64,000 nucleotides of DNA, taken from assembly GCF_015330165.1 (NCBI RefSeq), contig NZ_JADDXT010000002.1, positions 742,504 through 806,503 on the forward strand. Direction: 5' to 3'. Below the pieces are notes generated by a model. That model searched no databases. It worked only from the letters and a program-made list of their open reading frames with translations, and was not told the origin of the DNA. The position numbers and the translations under genes are program-made. This DNA comes from Zobellia roscoffensis (GTDB lineage Bacteria > Bacteroidota > Bacteroidia > Flavobacteriales > Flavobacteriaceae). Below, piece after piece: positions 27,286 through 35,278 of this stretch. Positions within the stretch are counted from its first letter, which is position 1; each line of letters begins with the position of its first letter.

Positions 27286-27843
27286 TTATATGTTCTTAAA
27301 TACCATTTCTATATAGTTTTTAATATCTTCTTTAGAGCTCACTCTAGATGTTGTGGGTAGGGAATGTAAAGACAGGGAAATAAAGCTTGCCTCTTTTAAC
27401 ACTGTTTCTTCTGTTTTAGAAGAATCCATTTTCAGTTTTTTAATGATAATATCTTTTATGTCTTTTCGCTGTTCTACTTGATGCATTACTAGTTTATCAT
27501 CACTACCTACAAATTCATTATGTGTATTGGTCATAAAACAACCTTTTTTCTCATCTTGAAACCATATGTCTAAAAAATTATAGAACATCTTTTTAATATC
27601 GTTTATGCCACCCTCCGAGTTTTTAAAGTCTAAATAAATGTCATTGGTTTTTTTATTATAAGCTTTTAAACATTCTACAAAAACACCATGTTTGTTACCA
27701 AAACTTGAGTAAATGGAAAACTTATTAATTCCCATTTCTTTCTCAAGCATTTGCATAGAAGTGCCGTTATAACCATTTCTCCAGAATACGGACATGGCTT
27801 TATCTACAACATCTTCTTCACAATATTTCTTTACTCGCGGCAT
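27286..27843 (-). CDS. TetR/AcrR family transcriptional regulator
   Basis: The N-terminal helix-turn-helix is clear (YNGTSMQMLEKEMGINKFSIY, within residues about 25-45), followed by the FGNKHGVFVECL helix. The C-terminal ligand-binding half is divergent, as usual. It is 185 residues. An identical 18-base dyad occurs upstream of this gene and upstream of the peroxiredoxin-OYE pair, so it probably represses itself and that pair. The TetR group regulating OYE enzymes often senses electrophiles, which here is inference. Confidence 0.93.
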   Translation of the reverse strand: MPRVKKYCEEDVVDKAMSVFWRNGYNGTSMQMLEKEMGINKFSIYSSFGNKHGVFVECLKAYNKKTNDIYLDFKNSEGGINDIKKMFYNFLDIWFQDEKKGCFMTNTHNEFVGSDDKLVMHQVEQRKDIKDIIIKKLKMDSSKTEETVLKEASFISLSLHSLPTTSRVSSKEDIKNYIEMVFKNI

Positions 27844-27868
27844 TCCAATTCTTAATTACACGTCAAAA

Positions 27869-27886
27869 CTAAACAATCGGTTAGTT
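27869..27886. promoter_or_regulatory. Putative TetR operator copy 2, overlapping the tetR promoter
   Basis: An identical copy of the 18-base element at 27252. On the minus strand it overlaps a match to the flavobacterial promoter: TTG about 21 bases before TAGTTTTG (TAnnTTTG), with the operator lying between the two boxes. Bound repressor would block polymerase. Confidence 0.75.
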
Positions 27887-28009
27887 ATAAGGCAAGGTTT
27901 AACAAGCTTTTATGCTTTTATTGTCAAATTAGGGTAGCATTATCCATTTGAAAGTCGCAGTGTAGTACCCCTTTTTAAAGTTGATGAAATAAGAGAACCA
28001 CGCTAAACA

Positions 28010-29647
28010 TTACTTCATCAAATTAATTTCAGCAATGCTCTTAATTCTATTTCGCTCTAGGAAAGCATCTATAGTTTCAAAATGCTCAATGACTCTTTGC
28101 TCCTTAAATTCAAACACTTTTTCGGACAGTCCTTGTAGAAAATCACGATCGTGAGATACCAAAACTAAAGTGCCATCATAGGTTGATAATGCTTCTTTTA
28201 ATACATCTTTTGACTTCAGGTCCAAGTGGTTGGTGGGTTCATCCAATATTAAAAGGTTTACGGGTTCCAACAGTAATTTTACCATTGCCAATCTCGTTTT
28301 TTCCCCACCAGAAAGCATACTTACCTTCTTATCAATATCATCACCACTGAACATAAATCTGCCCAGAATATTCTTGATTTGATTGCGTATATCGCCAAAA
28401 GCAACCTCATCTACAGTCTGAAAGATAGTAAGGTCCGGATCTAATAGCGAAGCTTGATTTTGAGCAAAATAGCCCACTTTAACGTTATGCCCCAATTGAC
28501 AAGTACCCTCTACCGGAATTTCACCTAGGATAGCTTTGATCATGGTTGATTTCCCTTCACCGTTTCTACCCACAAAAGAAACTTTTTCTCCTCTAGAGAT
28601 AGACATGTTAGCGTCTTTAAAAACGATGTGGTCATCATAGGATTTAGAAACAGCCTCAACGGTAACCGGATAATCGCCTGAACGTGGCGATGGTGGAAAA
28701 CGAAGCTTTAAGGAAGAAGTATCTACTTCATCAATCTCAATAATATTCAGCTTTTCCAGCATGCGTTCCCGCGATGTAACCTGATTGGTTTTTGAATAGG
28801 TCCCTTTAAAACGCTCAATAAAAGCTCTATTATCCGCTATGAATTTTTGCTGTTCCTGATATGCTTTTATTTGATGCGACCTGCGGTCTTCACGCAATTG
28901 TAAATAGTGGGAATAATTGGCTTTGTAATCATAAATACGCCCCATAGTTACCTCTATAGTACGATTGGTGATATTATCTATAAATGCTCTATCGTGAGAT
29001 ATCACCATTACAGCATTAGCTTTGTTTAGCAAGAAATCTTCTAACCAAATAACGGATTCAATATCAATATGATTGGTAGGCTCATCTAAGAGAATTAAAT
29101 CGGGTTTTTGTAAAAGAATTTTTGCCAGTTCTATTCGCATTCGCCAACCACCACTGAATTCATTGGTTTGTCTGGAGAAATCTTCCTGCCTAAAACCCAA
29201 TCCTTTTAACGCCTTTTCTACTTCAGAATCATAGTTTACATCCTCTAGCGCATAGTATTTTTCTCCTAAATCAGAAACCTTTTCTATGATGGACATATAG
29301 GCATCGCTCTCATAATCGGTCCTGGTTTCCAATTCTTTATTGAGCCGCTCCATTTCATCACGCATACTAAAAACGTGCTTAAACGCTTTAGCAGCCTCTT
29401 CAAAAACCGTGCAATCATCTTCAGTCAACAAGTGCTGTGGCAGATAAGCAATAACCGCATCCTTAGGCACACGAACATTACCACGGGTACCTTTTTGCTC
29501 TCCGGCAATAATTTTCATCATTGTAGATTTCCCCGCTCCATTCTTACCCATAAGGGCAATCTTGTCTGTAGGGTTAATTACAAATGAAACATCACTGAAC
29601 AACGTAGTACCACTAAATTCTACCGCTAAATTATCTACTGAAATCAT
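28010..29647 (-). CDS. ABC-F family ATPase
   Basis: A soluble twin-ATPase of the ribosome-associated ABC-F type, with no membrane domain. Domain 1 has Walker A GKNGAGKST (about residue 33) and signature FSGGWRMRIELAK. Domain 2 has Walker A GRNGEGKST (about 360) and LSGGEKTRLAMVK. Both have Walker B LILLDEPTNH or LLILDEPTNH. A charged linker between them (LQLREDRRSHQIKAYQEQQ) is the P-site tRNA interaction motif region. The 545-residue length matches the YbiT-like group. Its exact translational role is not known from sequence. Confidence 0.93.
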   Translation of the reverse strand: MISVDNLAVEFSGTTLFSDVSFVINPTDKIALMGKNGAGKSTMMKIIAGEQKGTRGNVRVPKDAVIAYLPQHLLTEDDCTVFEEAAKAFKHVFSMRDEMERLNKELETRTDYESDAYMSIIEKVSDLGEKYYALEDVNYDSEVEKALKGLGFRQEDFSRQTNEFSGGWRMRIELAKILLQKPDLILLDEPTNHIDIESVIWLEDFLLNKANAVMVISHDRAFIDNITNRTIEVTMGRIYDYKANYSHYLQLREDRRSHQIKAYQEQQKFIADNRAFIERFKGTYSKTNQVTSRERMLEKLNIIEIDEVDTSSLKLRFPPSPRSGDYPVTVEAVSKSYDDHIVFKDANMSISRGEKVSFVGRNGEGKSTMIKAILGEIPVEGTCQLGHNVKVGYFAQNQASLLDPDLTIFQTVDEVAFGDIRNQIKNILGRFMFSGDDIDKKVSMLSGGEKTRLAMVKLLLEPVNLLILDEPTNHLDLKSKDVLKEALSTYDGTLVLVSHDRDFLQGLSEKVFEFKEQRVIEHFETIDAFLERNRIKSIAEINLMK

Positions 29648-29919
29648 GTTCTGAAATTTAAAAGTGCAAAACTAACGATAAGAAATGGTTAGTTTCCTTT
29701 TACCAGATCAAAAAGTGCTTGGTACAATTGCATTTTACCAATATAGGAGACTTAATAGAACCTCAGAAAATAAGTGTTGATTGGATAGGACGCGTTATGG
29801 TAGGTTTTGTCCTTATTTTTTTCAGTGTCATAAAAAGCTTCTTAGTTAACCGAGAGGCCTTTCGTTGTACAAGTGAGAACCCTCTCCTACTTAAGATCAA
29901 ATCGCAAATTTATCCCCAC

Positions 29920-29949
29920 AAAAAAAGCTCCTCGATTAAGAGAAGCTTT
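29920..29949 (-). terminator. Terminator after tRNA-Leu
   Basis: On the minus strand a 10-bp stem (AAAGCTTCTC with GAGGAGCTTT, one G-T pair) is followed by seven T residues. It starts 8 bases downstream of the tRNA. Confidence 0.85.
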
Positions 29950-29956
29950 CTGTTCG

Positions 29957-30038
29957 TACAGGCGGAGAGACTCGAACTCTCACACCTTGCGGCACTAGAT
30001 CCTAAGTCTAGCGTGTCTACCAATTCCACCACGCCTGC
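29957..30038 (-). tRNA. tRNA-Leu (anticodon UAG)
   Basis: The 82-base minus-strand sequence folds as class II tRNA. The acceptor stem is GCAGGCG with CGCCTGT, the D-arm includes GGTAGACACGC, the anticodon loop is ACTTAGG with anticodon TAG, and the T-loop is TTCGAGT. The discriminator base is A, as expected for leucine; CCA is not encoded. Confidence 0.95.
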
Positions 30039-30152
30039 ATTTCCAATATCAAATTGGGATGCAAATATAATGCAAATTTTCAATTCTCTAAACTTTCAGT
30101 CATTTAAAAACGTTCTTTTTTGTATTTTTAAATTACACCCTAAATTTGCTCT

Positions 30153-31541
30153 ATGCAAAACGTACAAGATTACATTTCAAAAAACAAACAAAGGTTCTTA
30201 GATGAACTTATACAACTGCTTCGTATTCCGTCGGTAAGCGCGGACTCTGCTTTCTCTCAAGATGTAATAGATACTTCCGAAGCTGTAAAAACAGCACTGG
30301 AAAATGCAGGTTGCGATGCGGTCGAAATCTGTGAGACCGATGGCTATCCCATTGTTTATGGCGAAAAAATAATTGACCCCAACTTACCTACCGTCTTGGT
30401 TTACGGACATTATGATGTACAACCGCCGGATCCAATGGATTTATGGAACTCCCCTCCGTTCGAACCCATTATCAAAAAAACCGAAACACACCCCGAAGGA
30501 GCAATTTATGCCCGTGGAGCTTGTGATGACAAAGGGCAGATGTACATGCATGTAAAAGCATTGGAATTTATGGTCAAGACCAACCAACTGCCCTGCAACG
30601 TAAAATTTATGATCGAAGGTGAGGAAGAAGTGGGCAGTAACAATCTGGCCGTTTTTGTAGCCAATAATCATGAAAAGCTTGCCAATGACATTATCTTGAT
30701 TTCAGATACCGGCATGATAGCAAACGATGTGCCTTCCATTACCACGGGACTACGCGGACTCAGCTATGTAGAAGTGGAAGTTACCGGACCCAACAGGGAT
30801 TTACACTCCGGACTCTATGGTGGTGCCGTTGCCAACCCCATAAACGCACTCACAAAAATGATCGCTTCGCTCCATGATGAGAACAATCATATTACCATTT
30901 CCGGTTTCTATGACAAGGTGGAGAACCTTTCACTAGAAGAGCGAGCGGAAATGGCAAAGGCTCCCTTCAGCTTAGAGAACTATCAAAAAGCATTGGATAT
31001 TAAATCCGTAGATGGTGAAGCAGGTTACAGTACCAACGAACGCAATAGCATACGCCCTACCTTAGATGTAAACGGAATATGGGGCGGTTATACAGGCGAA
31101 GGCGCCAAAACGGTAATTGCCAGTAAAGCCTATGCTAAAATATCCATGCGATTGGTTCCCAACCAGGATTGGCAGGAAATTACCCAATTGTTCAAAACCC
31201 ATTTTGAAAGTATTGCGCCAAAAGGGGTTACCGTAAAAGTAAAACCACACCATGGTGGACAAGGGTATGTTACTCCAATTGACACCATTGGGTATCAAGC
31301 GGCTTCCAAAGCCTATGAAACCACGTTTGGCAAAAAACCCATTCCGCAACGTAGCGGAGGCAGTATTCCCATTGTATCGCTTTTCGAAAAAGAATTGAAC
31401 AGCAAGACTATTTTAATGGGCTTTGGGCTAGATAGCGATGCCATTCACTCGCCCAACGAACATTTTGGCGTTTGGAACTACCTAAAAGGCATTGAGACCA
31501 TACCTTATTTCTATCATCACTTTACCGAAATGAACAAGTAA
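30153..31541 (+). CDS. M20 family dipeptidase
   Basis: Zinc-dependent peptidase for dipeptides or small peptides. Metal ligands appear in order: H in VYGHYDVQPPDP, D in RGACDDKGQ with the following M20 Glu in IEGEEEVGS, D in ISDTGM, and H in DSDAIHSPNEHF at the end. The dimerisation/lid part includes LHSGLYGGAVANP. The 462-residue size fits the CNDP-like M20 group. There is no signal peptide, so it is cytoplasmic. It is a single-gene unit ending at a strong hairpin terminator. Confidence 0.95.
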   Translation: MQNVQDYISKNKQRFLDELIQLLRIPSVSADSAFSQDVIDTSEAVKTALENAGCDAVEICETDGYPIVYGEKIIDPNLPTVLVYGHYDVQPPDPMDLWNSPPFEPIIKKTETHPEGAIYARGACDDKGQMYMHVKALEFMVKTNQLPCNVKFMIEGEEEVGSNNLAVFVANNHEKLANDIILISDTGMIANDVPSITTGLRGLSYVEVEVTGPNRDLHSGLYGGAVANPINALTKMIASLHDENNHITISGFYDKVENLSLEERAEMAKAPFSLENYQKALDIKSVDGEAGYSTNERNSIRPTLDVNGIWGGYTGEGAKTVIASKAYAKISMRLVPNQDWQEITQLFKTHFESIAPKGVTVKVKPHHGGQGYVTPIDTIGYQAASKAYETTFGKKPIPQRSGGSIPIVSLFEKELNSKTILMGFGLDSDAIHSPNEHFGVWNYLKGIETIPYFYHHFTEMNK

Positions 31542-31630
31542 ACTGCCTCAGAAAAAGCACATTAGACAGTAAAAGGAATATTCTTTGATTTCGAGGCAAG
31601 CCAAGAATCATTTAATCTCGATTATCGAGT
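31540..31630 (+). repeat. Interspersed 91-bp intergenic repeat, copy A
   Basis: This stretch aligns without gaps to 52181-52271, sharing blocks such as CTTTGATTTC, CATTTAATCT and CGATTAT/TGATTAT. It lies directly after the dipeptidase gene, overlaps its stop codon, and ends just before a terminator. It contains no open frame. Overall identity is roughly 70 percent by eye. Confidence 0.7.
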
Positions 31631-31636
31631 AAAATA

Positions 31637-31671
31637 AAAAGGGGAATCAACTAAAACTGATTCCCCTTTTC
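31637..31671. terminator. Bidirectional terminator between the dipeptidase and phnA genes
   Basis: A perfect 13-bp stem (AAAAGGGGAATCA with TGATTCCCCTTTT) with an 8-base loop and A/T runs on both sides, suitable for both convergent genes. Confidence 0.95.
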
Positions 31672-32250
31672 TTATATCTTCTTCACATATTTAGTGATAA
31701 TCACGGTAAGTGTAGGTCCTACTTTACCTTCTATATATTCTGCATTTTCACGGTCCAAGGAAATTCTACGTACCGCAGTACCTTGTTTAGCAACTTGGCT
31801 AGAACCCTTAATTTTCAAGTCCTTCACCAAGACCACACTATCTCCATTTTGAAGAATTACGCCATTCACATCACGATGAATTATTTTTTCATCTTCAGAC
31901 AAGCCTTCACCTGTGGCCTTTGCCCACTGCAATGCGTCATCTTCTAAATACATCATATCCAACAAATCTTTAGGCCAACCCTCAGATTTTAAACGCGAAA
32001 GCATACGCCAGGCCACTACCTTTACAGCGTCATATTCGCTCCACATACTATCGTTTAAGCAACGCCAGTGATTGGCATCCGTAGTTTCTGGGTTCTCTAC
32101 TTGACCAATGCACGTAGCACACGCCAAAATACTACCATCAATACCTCCCGTAGAAACAGGCGGCACTTCATACACACTCAGTTCGCTAGTGGCACCACAT
32201 AATTCGCAAGCACTACCACTTCTATTGGTTAATTCTTCAAGTACACTCAT
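31672..32250 (-). CDS. phnA: PhnA domain-containing protein
   Basis: The 192-residue protein starts with a zinc-ribbon-like part (CELC at about 16-19 and CATC at about 44-47) and ends with the PhnA domain (DVNGVILQNGDSVVLVKDLKIKG and AVRRISL). Despite the historical link of the name to phosphonates, the domain is widespread in genomes without C-P lyase and its function is not settled. It is a single gene converging on the dipeptidase gene; no phn cluster is present. Confidence 0.92.
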   Translation of the reverse strand: MSVLEELTNRSGSACELCGATSELSVYEVPPVSTGGIDGSILACATCIGQVENPETTDANHWRCLNDSMWSEYDAVKVVAWRMLSRLKSEGWPKDLLDMMYLEDDALQWAKATGEGLSEDEKIIHRDVNGVILQNGDSVVLVKDLKIKGSSQVAKQGTAVRRISLDRENAEYIEGKVGPTLTVIITKYVKKI

Positions 32251-32563
32251 AACGGTTAAATAAGGGTCAAATGTAAAGTTTTCAACCCTAATATGGTCTA
32301 TAGTAGCTCCCTTTTATCCTTTAAATCTTAACAGGGGCGTTCCCTCTAAAAAACGGGCCGGGCTATCCGTTACAAGTACGGTTTGCAAAAAAGCAAATCC
32401 GGGCTTTGCACTACTATCCCTAACGCATACAGCTATTTTCATCATTAAGGAATAGTGTTAAACCCAAATTTCTCTTTCAAAATCCTGTAACAAAAACCGT
32501 AACTTACGTCTTATTCATCATCAATCAGCCCAGAGATGGGTATCATCAAAAAAATCGGACATC
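32251..32563. other. Intergenic region holding a structured repeat, no gene
   Basis: The 313-base gap between divergent phnA and the DUF4407 gene has no convincing coding frame. Its main content is the GC-richer element at 32334-32426, which stands out from AT-rich surroundings. The remaining parts should carry the two promoters. Confidence 0.6.
32334..32426 (+). repeat. GC-rich palindromic-ended intergenic element
   Basis: The element begins GGGGCGTTCCC and ends ATCCCTAACGC, so its ends are GCGTT and AACGC. Inside is GGCCGGGCTATCCG and a hairpin formed by GGTTTGC and GCAAATC around six A residues. From memory, elements of this form (GGGCGTTCCC...CGGGCTATCCG...CACTACTATCCCTAACGC) recur between genes in many flavobacterial genomes. 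It has no open frame. Confidence 0.65.
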
Positions 32564-33664
32564 ATGGTACAGCAATTTTTTATCCTCTGCTCAGGGGCGG
32601 ACACCGCCATCCTAAAAACCTGTTCACAAGGCGAACAGAACAAATATGCCGGCATTGGCGCCACCGTTTTCTTTACGGCACTCATGGCTTTTATTGCCAG
32701 TAGTTATGCACTCTATACCGTATTTGACAATGTGTACACCGCTATTTTCTTCGGACTCATTTGGGGACTACTCATTTTTAATTTAGATCGTTTTATAGTT
32801 TCTACCATTAAAAAACGAAACAGCTTTGGCAACGAACTCTTGCAAGCGCTTCCTCGTCTTGTATTGGCAGTTATCATTGCCGTGGTCATCTCAAAACCTT
32901 TAGAGATGAAAATTTTTGAAAAGGAAATTAACCAAGTGCTTTTAGAGCAAAAAAATGAAATGACGTTGGCCAACAAAAACCAATTAGCCTTGCAATACAC
33001 TCCGGCTATTGAAAAACTAAACACGGATATCACTACCTTAAAAAATGAAATTACCGCCAAACAAGCCGAAACAGATGCCCTCTACAACACATATATTACC
33101 GAAGCGGAAGGCACTTCAGGTACTTTTAAACTAGGAAAAGGACCTGTTTATGAAGAAAAACGCCAAAAACATGATGCTGCACTGGCTGAGCTCAATACAC
33201 TAAAGGAAACCAATGCCCAGAAAATCTCCGAAATTGAAAGTCAGATTTTGGCTTTGAATACGGAATATACGGATGTGGTCAAAGATTCCCAACCTGTAAT
33301 AGACGGCTTTGATGGACTCATGGCACGTATCAATGCGTTGAACGAGCTGCCTTGGTGGCCCTCTTTTTTCATCTTTCTACTCTTCTTAGCTATTGAGACT
33401 TCGCCAATTATTGCCAAGCTTATCTCCCCAAAAGGCACTTACGATATAAAATTGGAAGAAGAAGAAAGTATGGTCAACACTTGGGCGTTGCAAAAAATAC
33501 AACAGCGTGAGCAAATACTAATTGCAGATACGGCCCTAAACGAAAAAATCTACAATGAAATTAAGCGAGAAGAAGAGGTGTACGCCTACAAAAAGAAAAA
33601 AGCGGAAGAATTATTAAAGTTACAAGCAGATGCATTTAGAGACTTACAGGTAAAGCAGCTTTAA
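32564..33664 (+). CDS. DUF4407 membrane protein
   Basis: The 366-residue protein matches the DUF4407 plan. The N-terminal block FILCSGADTAILKTCSQGEQNKYAGIG is seen (GADTAILKTC). Two or three membrane helices lie at about 30-75 and 90-115, a long coiled coil at about 120-235, another membrane helix at about 255-275 (WPSFFIFLLFLAIETSPII), and a charged helical tail. Function is unknown. It overlaps the convergent Hpt gene by 4 bases. Confidence 0.85.
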   Translation: MVQQFFILCSGADTAILKTCSQGEQNKYAGIGATVFFTALMAFIASSYALYTVFDNVYTAIFFGLIWGLLIFNLDRFIVSTIKKRNSFGNELLQALPRLVLAVIIAVVISKPLEMKIFEKEINQVLLEQKNEMTLANKNQLALQYTPAIEKLNTDITTLKNEITAKQAETDALYNTYITEAEGTSGTFKLGKGPVYEEKRQKHDAALAELNTLKETNAQKISEIESQILALNTEYTDVVKDSQPVIDGFDGLMARINALNELPWWPSFFIFLLFLAIETSPIIAKLISPKGTYDIKLEEEESMVNTWALQKIQQREQILIADTALNEKIYNEIKREEEVYAYKKKKAEELLKLQADAFRDLQVKQL

Positions 33665-34008
33665 TCAATAAGTTCAAGAAAGACATTTATTTTTTTTAAG
33701 ACCCTTTTGAAGTCCTCATCAAAAGAAAGGTCACCTGCGTGCAACCGTTCTTTGTGTTCTTCGGCAAAAACGAAGGTTTTAGCCATACCCAAAACACTGA
33801 TTTTGTATTTTAATTTGTGAACGATTTCTGCTGCGGCACGTGGTTCCTCTAACTTTATATGATACAAATATTTACCAAGATCCCATGAAAATTCAGATTT
33901 CAAAAGGGTAACAAACTTAAGTTCAAATTCAACATCACGAGCCCCTACGAGGTTTTCCACGTAGTTTAAAGTTGGTCTTTCTTCTTTATAGCCCTCAAAA
34001 CTCTCCAT
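33661..34008 (-). CDS. Orphan histidine phosphotransfer (Hpt) domain protein
   Basis: The whole 115-residue protein is one helical domain with the Hpt phosphorylation block AAEIVHKLKYKISVLGM, in which the histidine (H64 from this start) would accept phosphate. The ATG at 34008 is chosen; a TTG six codons upstream is possible. No histidine kinase or response regulator gene is near, so its partners must be encoded elsewhere. Its stop overlaps that of the convergent DUF4407 gene by 4 bases. Confidence 0.75.
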   Translation of the reverse strand: MESFEGYKEERPTLNYVENLVGARDVEFELKFVTLLKSEFSWDLGKYLYHIKLEEPRAAAEIVHKLKYKISVLGMAKTFVFAEEHKERLHAGDLSFDEDFKRVLKKINVFLELID

Positions 34009-34252
34009 ACAAATCACCCTATTCAAGCCTTTTAGTTAATCCTATCATCACAACAAACTAAAGGTAAGAATTATACTACCCTCATCCTCTTCTTTGTTGT
34101 GAAACAGTCAAAAAAATACGTTAGCACACTAAAAAAAGATGTTTGTTCGTAAAAAAAAAGTTTAAAAATGTGATTTAAGCACTAAACCACAATCTATTAA
34201 AGCGTTCAACAAGTAATTACATCGCTTACAACCTAGACAAATTACAGATTAA

Positions 34253-35254
34253 CTAATTGCCCCATATTCTAAGCCACAATGCATTTAGTAGTCGCTTTGC
34301 ATCGGTTCTATATTTTGGCATTTCTTGAACTACAAGTCCATTTTCTGTAGGCTTAAGTTCATAACTAAAAGCAAATTGAGTTTCTTTTGGGTCCATACTT
34401 ATCAGTCCAAAACGGAGATCATTAAAATAAAGTTCACCTTCTTTCTGGGTAATGGTATACCAACCTTCTGTTATGTCAATTAGACGTTGAATTTTTTTAT
34501 CGGATTTTAAATCGCCTAAAAGCTGGTGATTTTTAGGATAGGAAGTAAACTCAATTTCTTTGGTGTCGTAAAACGAATAATTCCCAATGAGATAGGCGTT
34601 CTCTGTATCTACATTGGCCGTCCATAAAACTGAATTAAACGGTGTGGGTCTAGTATCTATATTTTCATGTGCTATGCCATGTTTTTCCAAACTAGCCGAA
34701 AATTCCTGAAAAGCAAACCATTTTAAAATCAAGGTTGTAGCCAAATATGCCGTACTCACCGTTAACCCTAGCCGATTGTACCTTTTTCGTTTTGGCGATG
34801 TTCTTTTTTGGCACATGGCCATGATTAAGAATATTAGAAAAGGCAGGGTGTATAAAGGGTCTATAACAAAAATACTTTGAAACGCTAACCGGGTTTTAAA
34901 AGGCCAGAAAAGCTGTGTTCCCCAAGTGGTAAAAGCATCCAAAATGGGGTGTGTGAACATACCCCAAAACATCAATAGCGACCAATCTTTGAACGTGGCC
35001 TCACTCTTCCGCTCAACTTTAGAGATAAGCCAACCAAATAGAGGGGCAAATAGTATAGAAAAGAAAATAGAATGACTAAACCCACGGTGAATCTCTGTAG
35101 CGGTAACCGTATCAAAAAAGTAACGCGCCACAACATCTAAATCAGGAATGGTACCGGCTATCGCTCCATAAAGCGCAGCTTTATTGCCAACTTTCTTTCC
35201 TAAGACGGCTTCGCCTACTGCGGCACCTAAAATGATTTGGGTTAGAGAATCCAT
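34253..35254 (-). CDS. YdjM-like membrane-bound metal-dependent hydrolase (DUF457)
   Basis: The N-terminus MDSLTQIILGAAVGEAVLG, the EIHRGFSHSIFFS block and FTHPILDAFTTWGT carry the histidines and aspartate typical of this family. Several membrane helices fill the first 190 residues, and a soluble beta-rich part follows (about 195-333). The catalytic reaction of the family is not established. It is 24 bases downstream of the MutS-like gene and probably in the same transcript. Confidence 0.88.
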   Translation of the reverse strand: MDSLTQIILGAAVGEAVLGKKVGNKAALYGAIAGTIPDLDVVARYFFDTVTATEIHRGFSHSIFFSILFAPLFGWLISKVERKSEATFKDWSLLMFWGMFTHPILDAFTTWGTQLFWPFKTRLAFQSIFVIDPLYTLPFLIFLIMAMCQKRTSPKRKRYNRLGLTVSTAYLATTLILKWFAFQEFSASLEKHGIAHENIDTRPTPFNSVLWTANVDTENAYLIGNYSFYDTKEIEFTSYPKNHQLLGDLKSDKKIQRLIDITEGWYTITQKEGELYFNDLRFGLISMDPKETQFAFSYELKPTENGLVVQEMPKYRTDAKRLLNALWLRIWGN

Positions 35255-35278
35255 TGTTGGTTGTTGGTTAAAAAAAAA

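Noticed and set aside
29950..30040. A prophage or island attachment site at tRNA-Leu
   Set aside because: No integrase, direct repeat of the tRNA end or change in base composition was seen beside either tRNA.
29719..30201. An open frame of 160 codons on the plus strand
   Set aside because: It runs across tRNA-Leu and its terminator on the opposite strand and into the dipeptidase start, and has no family resemblance; the frame is chance.
31672..32250. Evidence of phosphonate use from phnA
   Set aside because: No C-P lyase or transporter genes occur in the window, and the domain is common in genomes without them.
32564..34008. A toxin-antitoxin or phage-defence pair formed by DUF4407 and Hpt genes
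   Set aside because: They are convergent and not an operon, and neither carries a nuclease, toxin or nucleotide-sensing motif.
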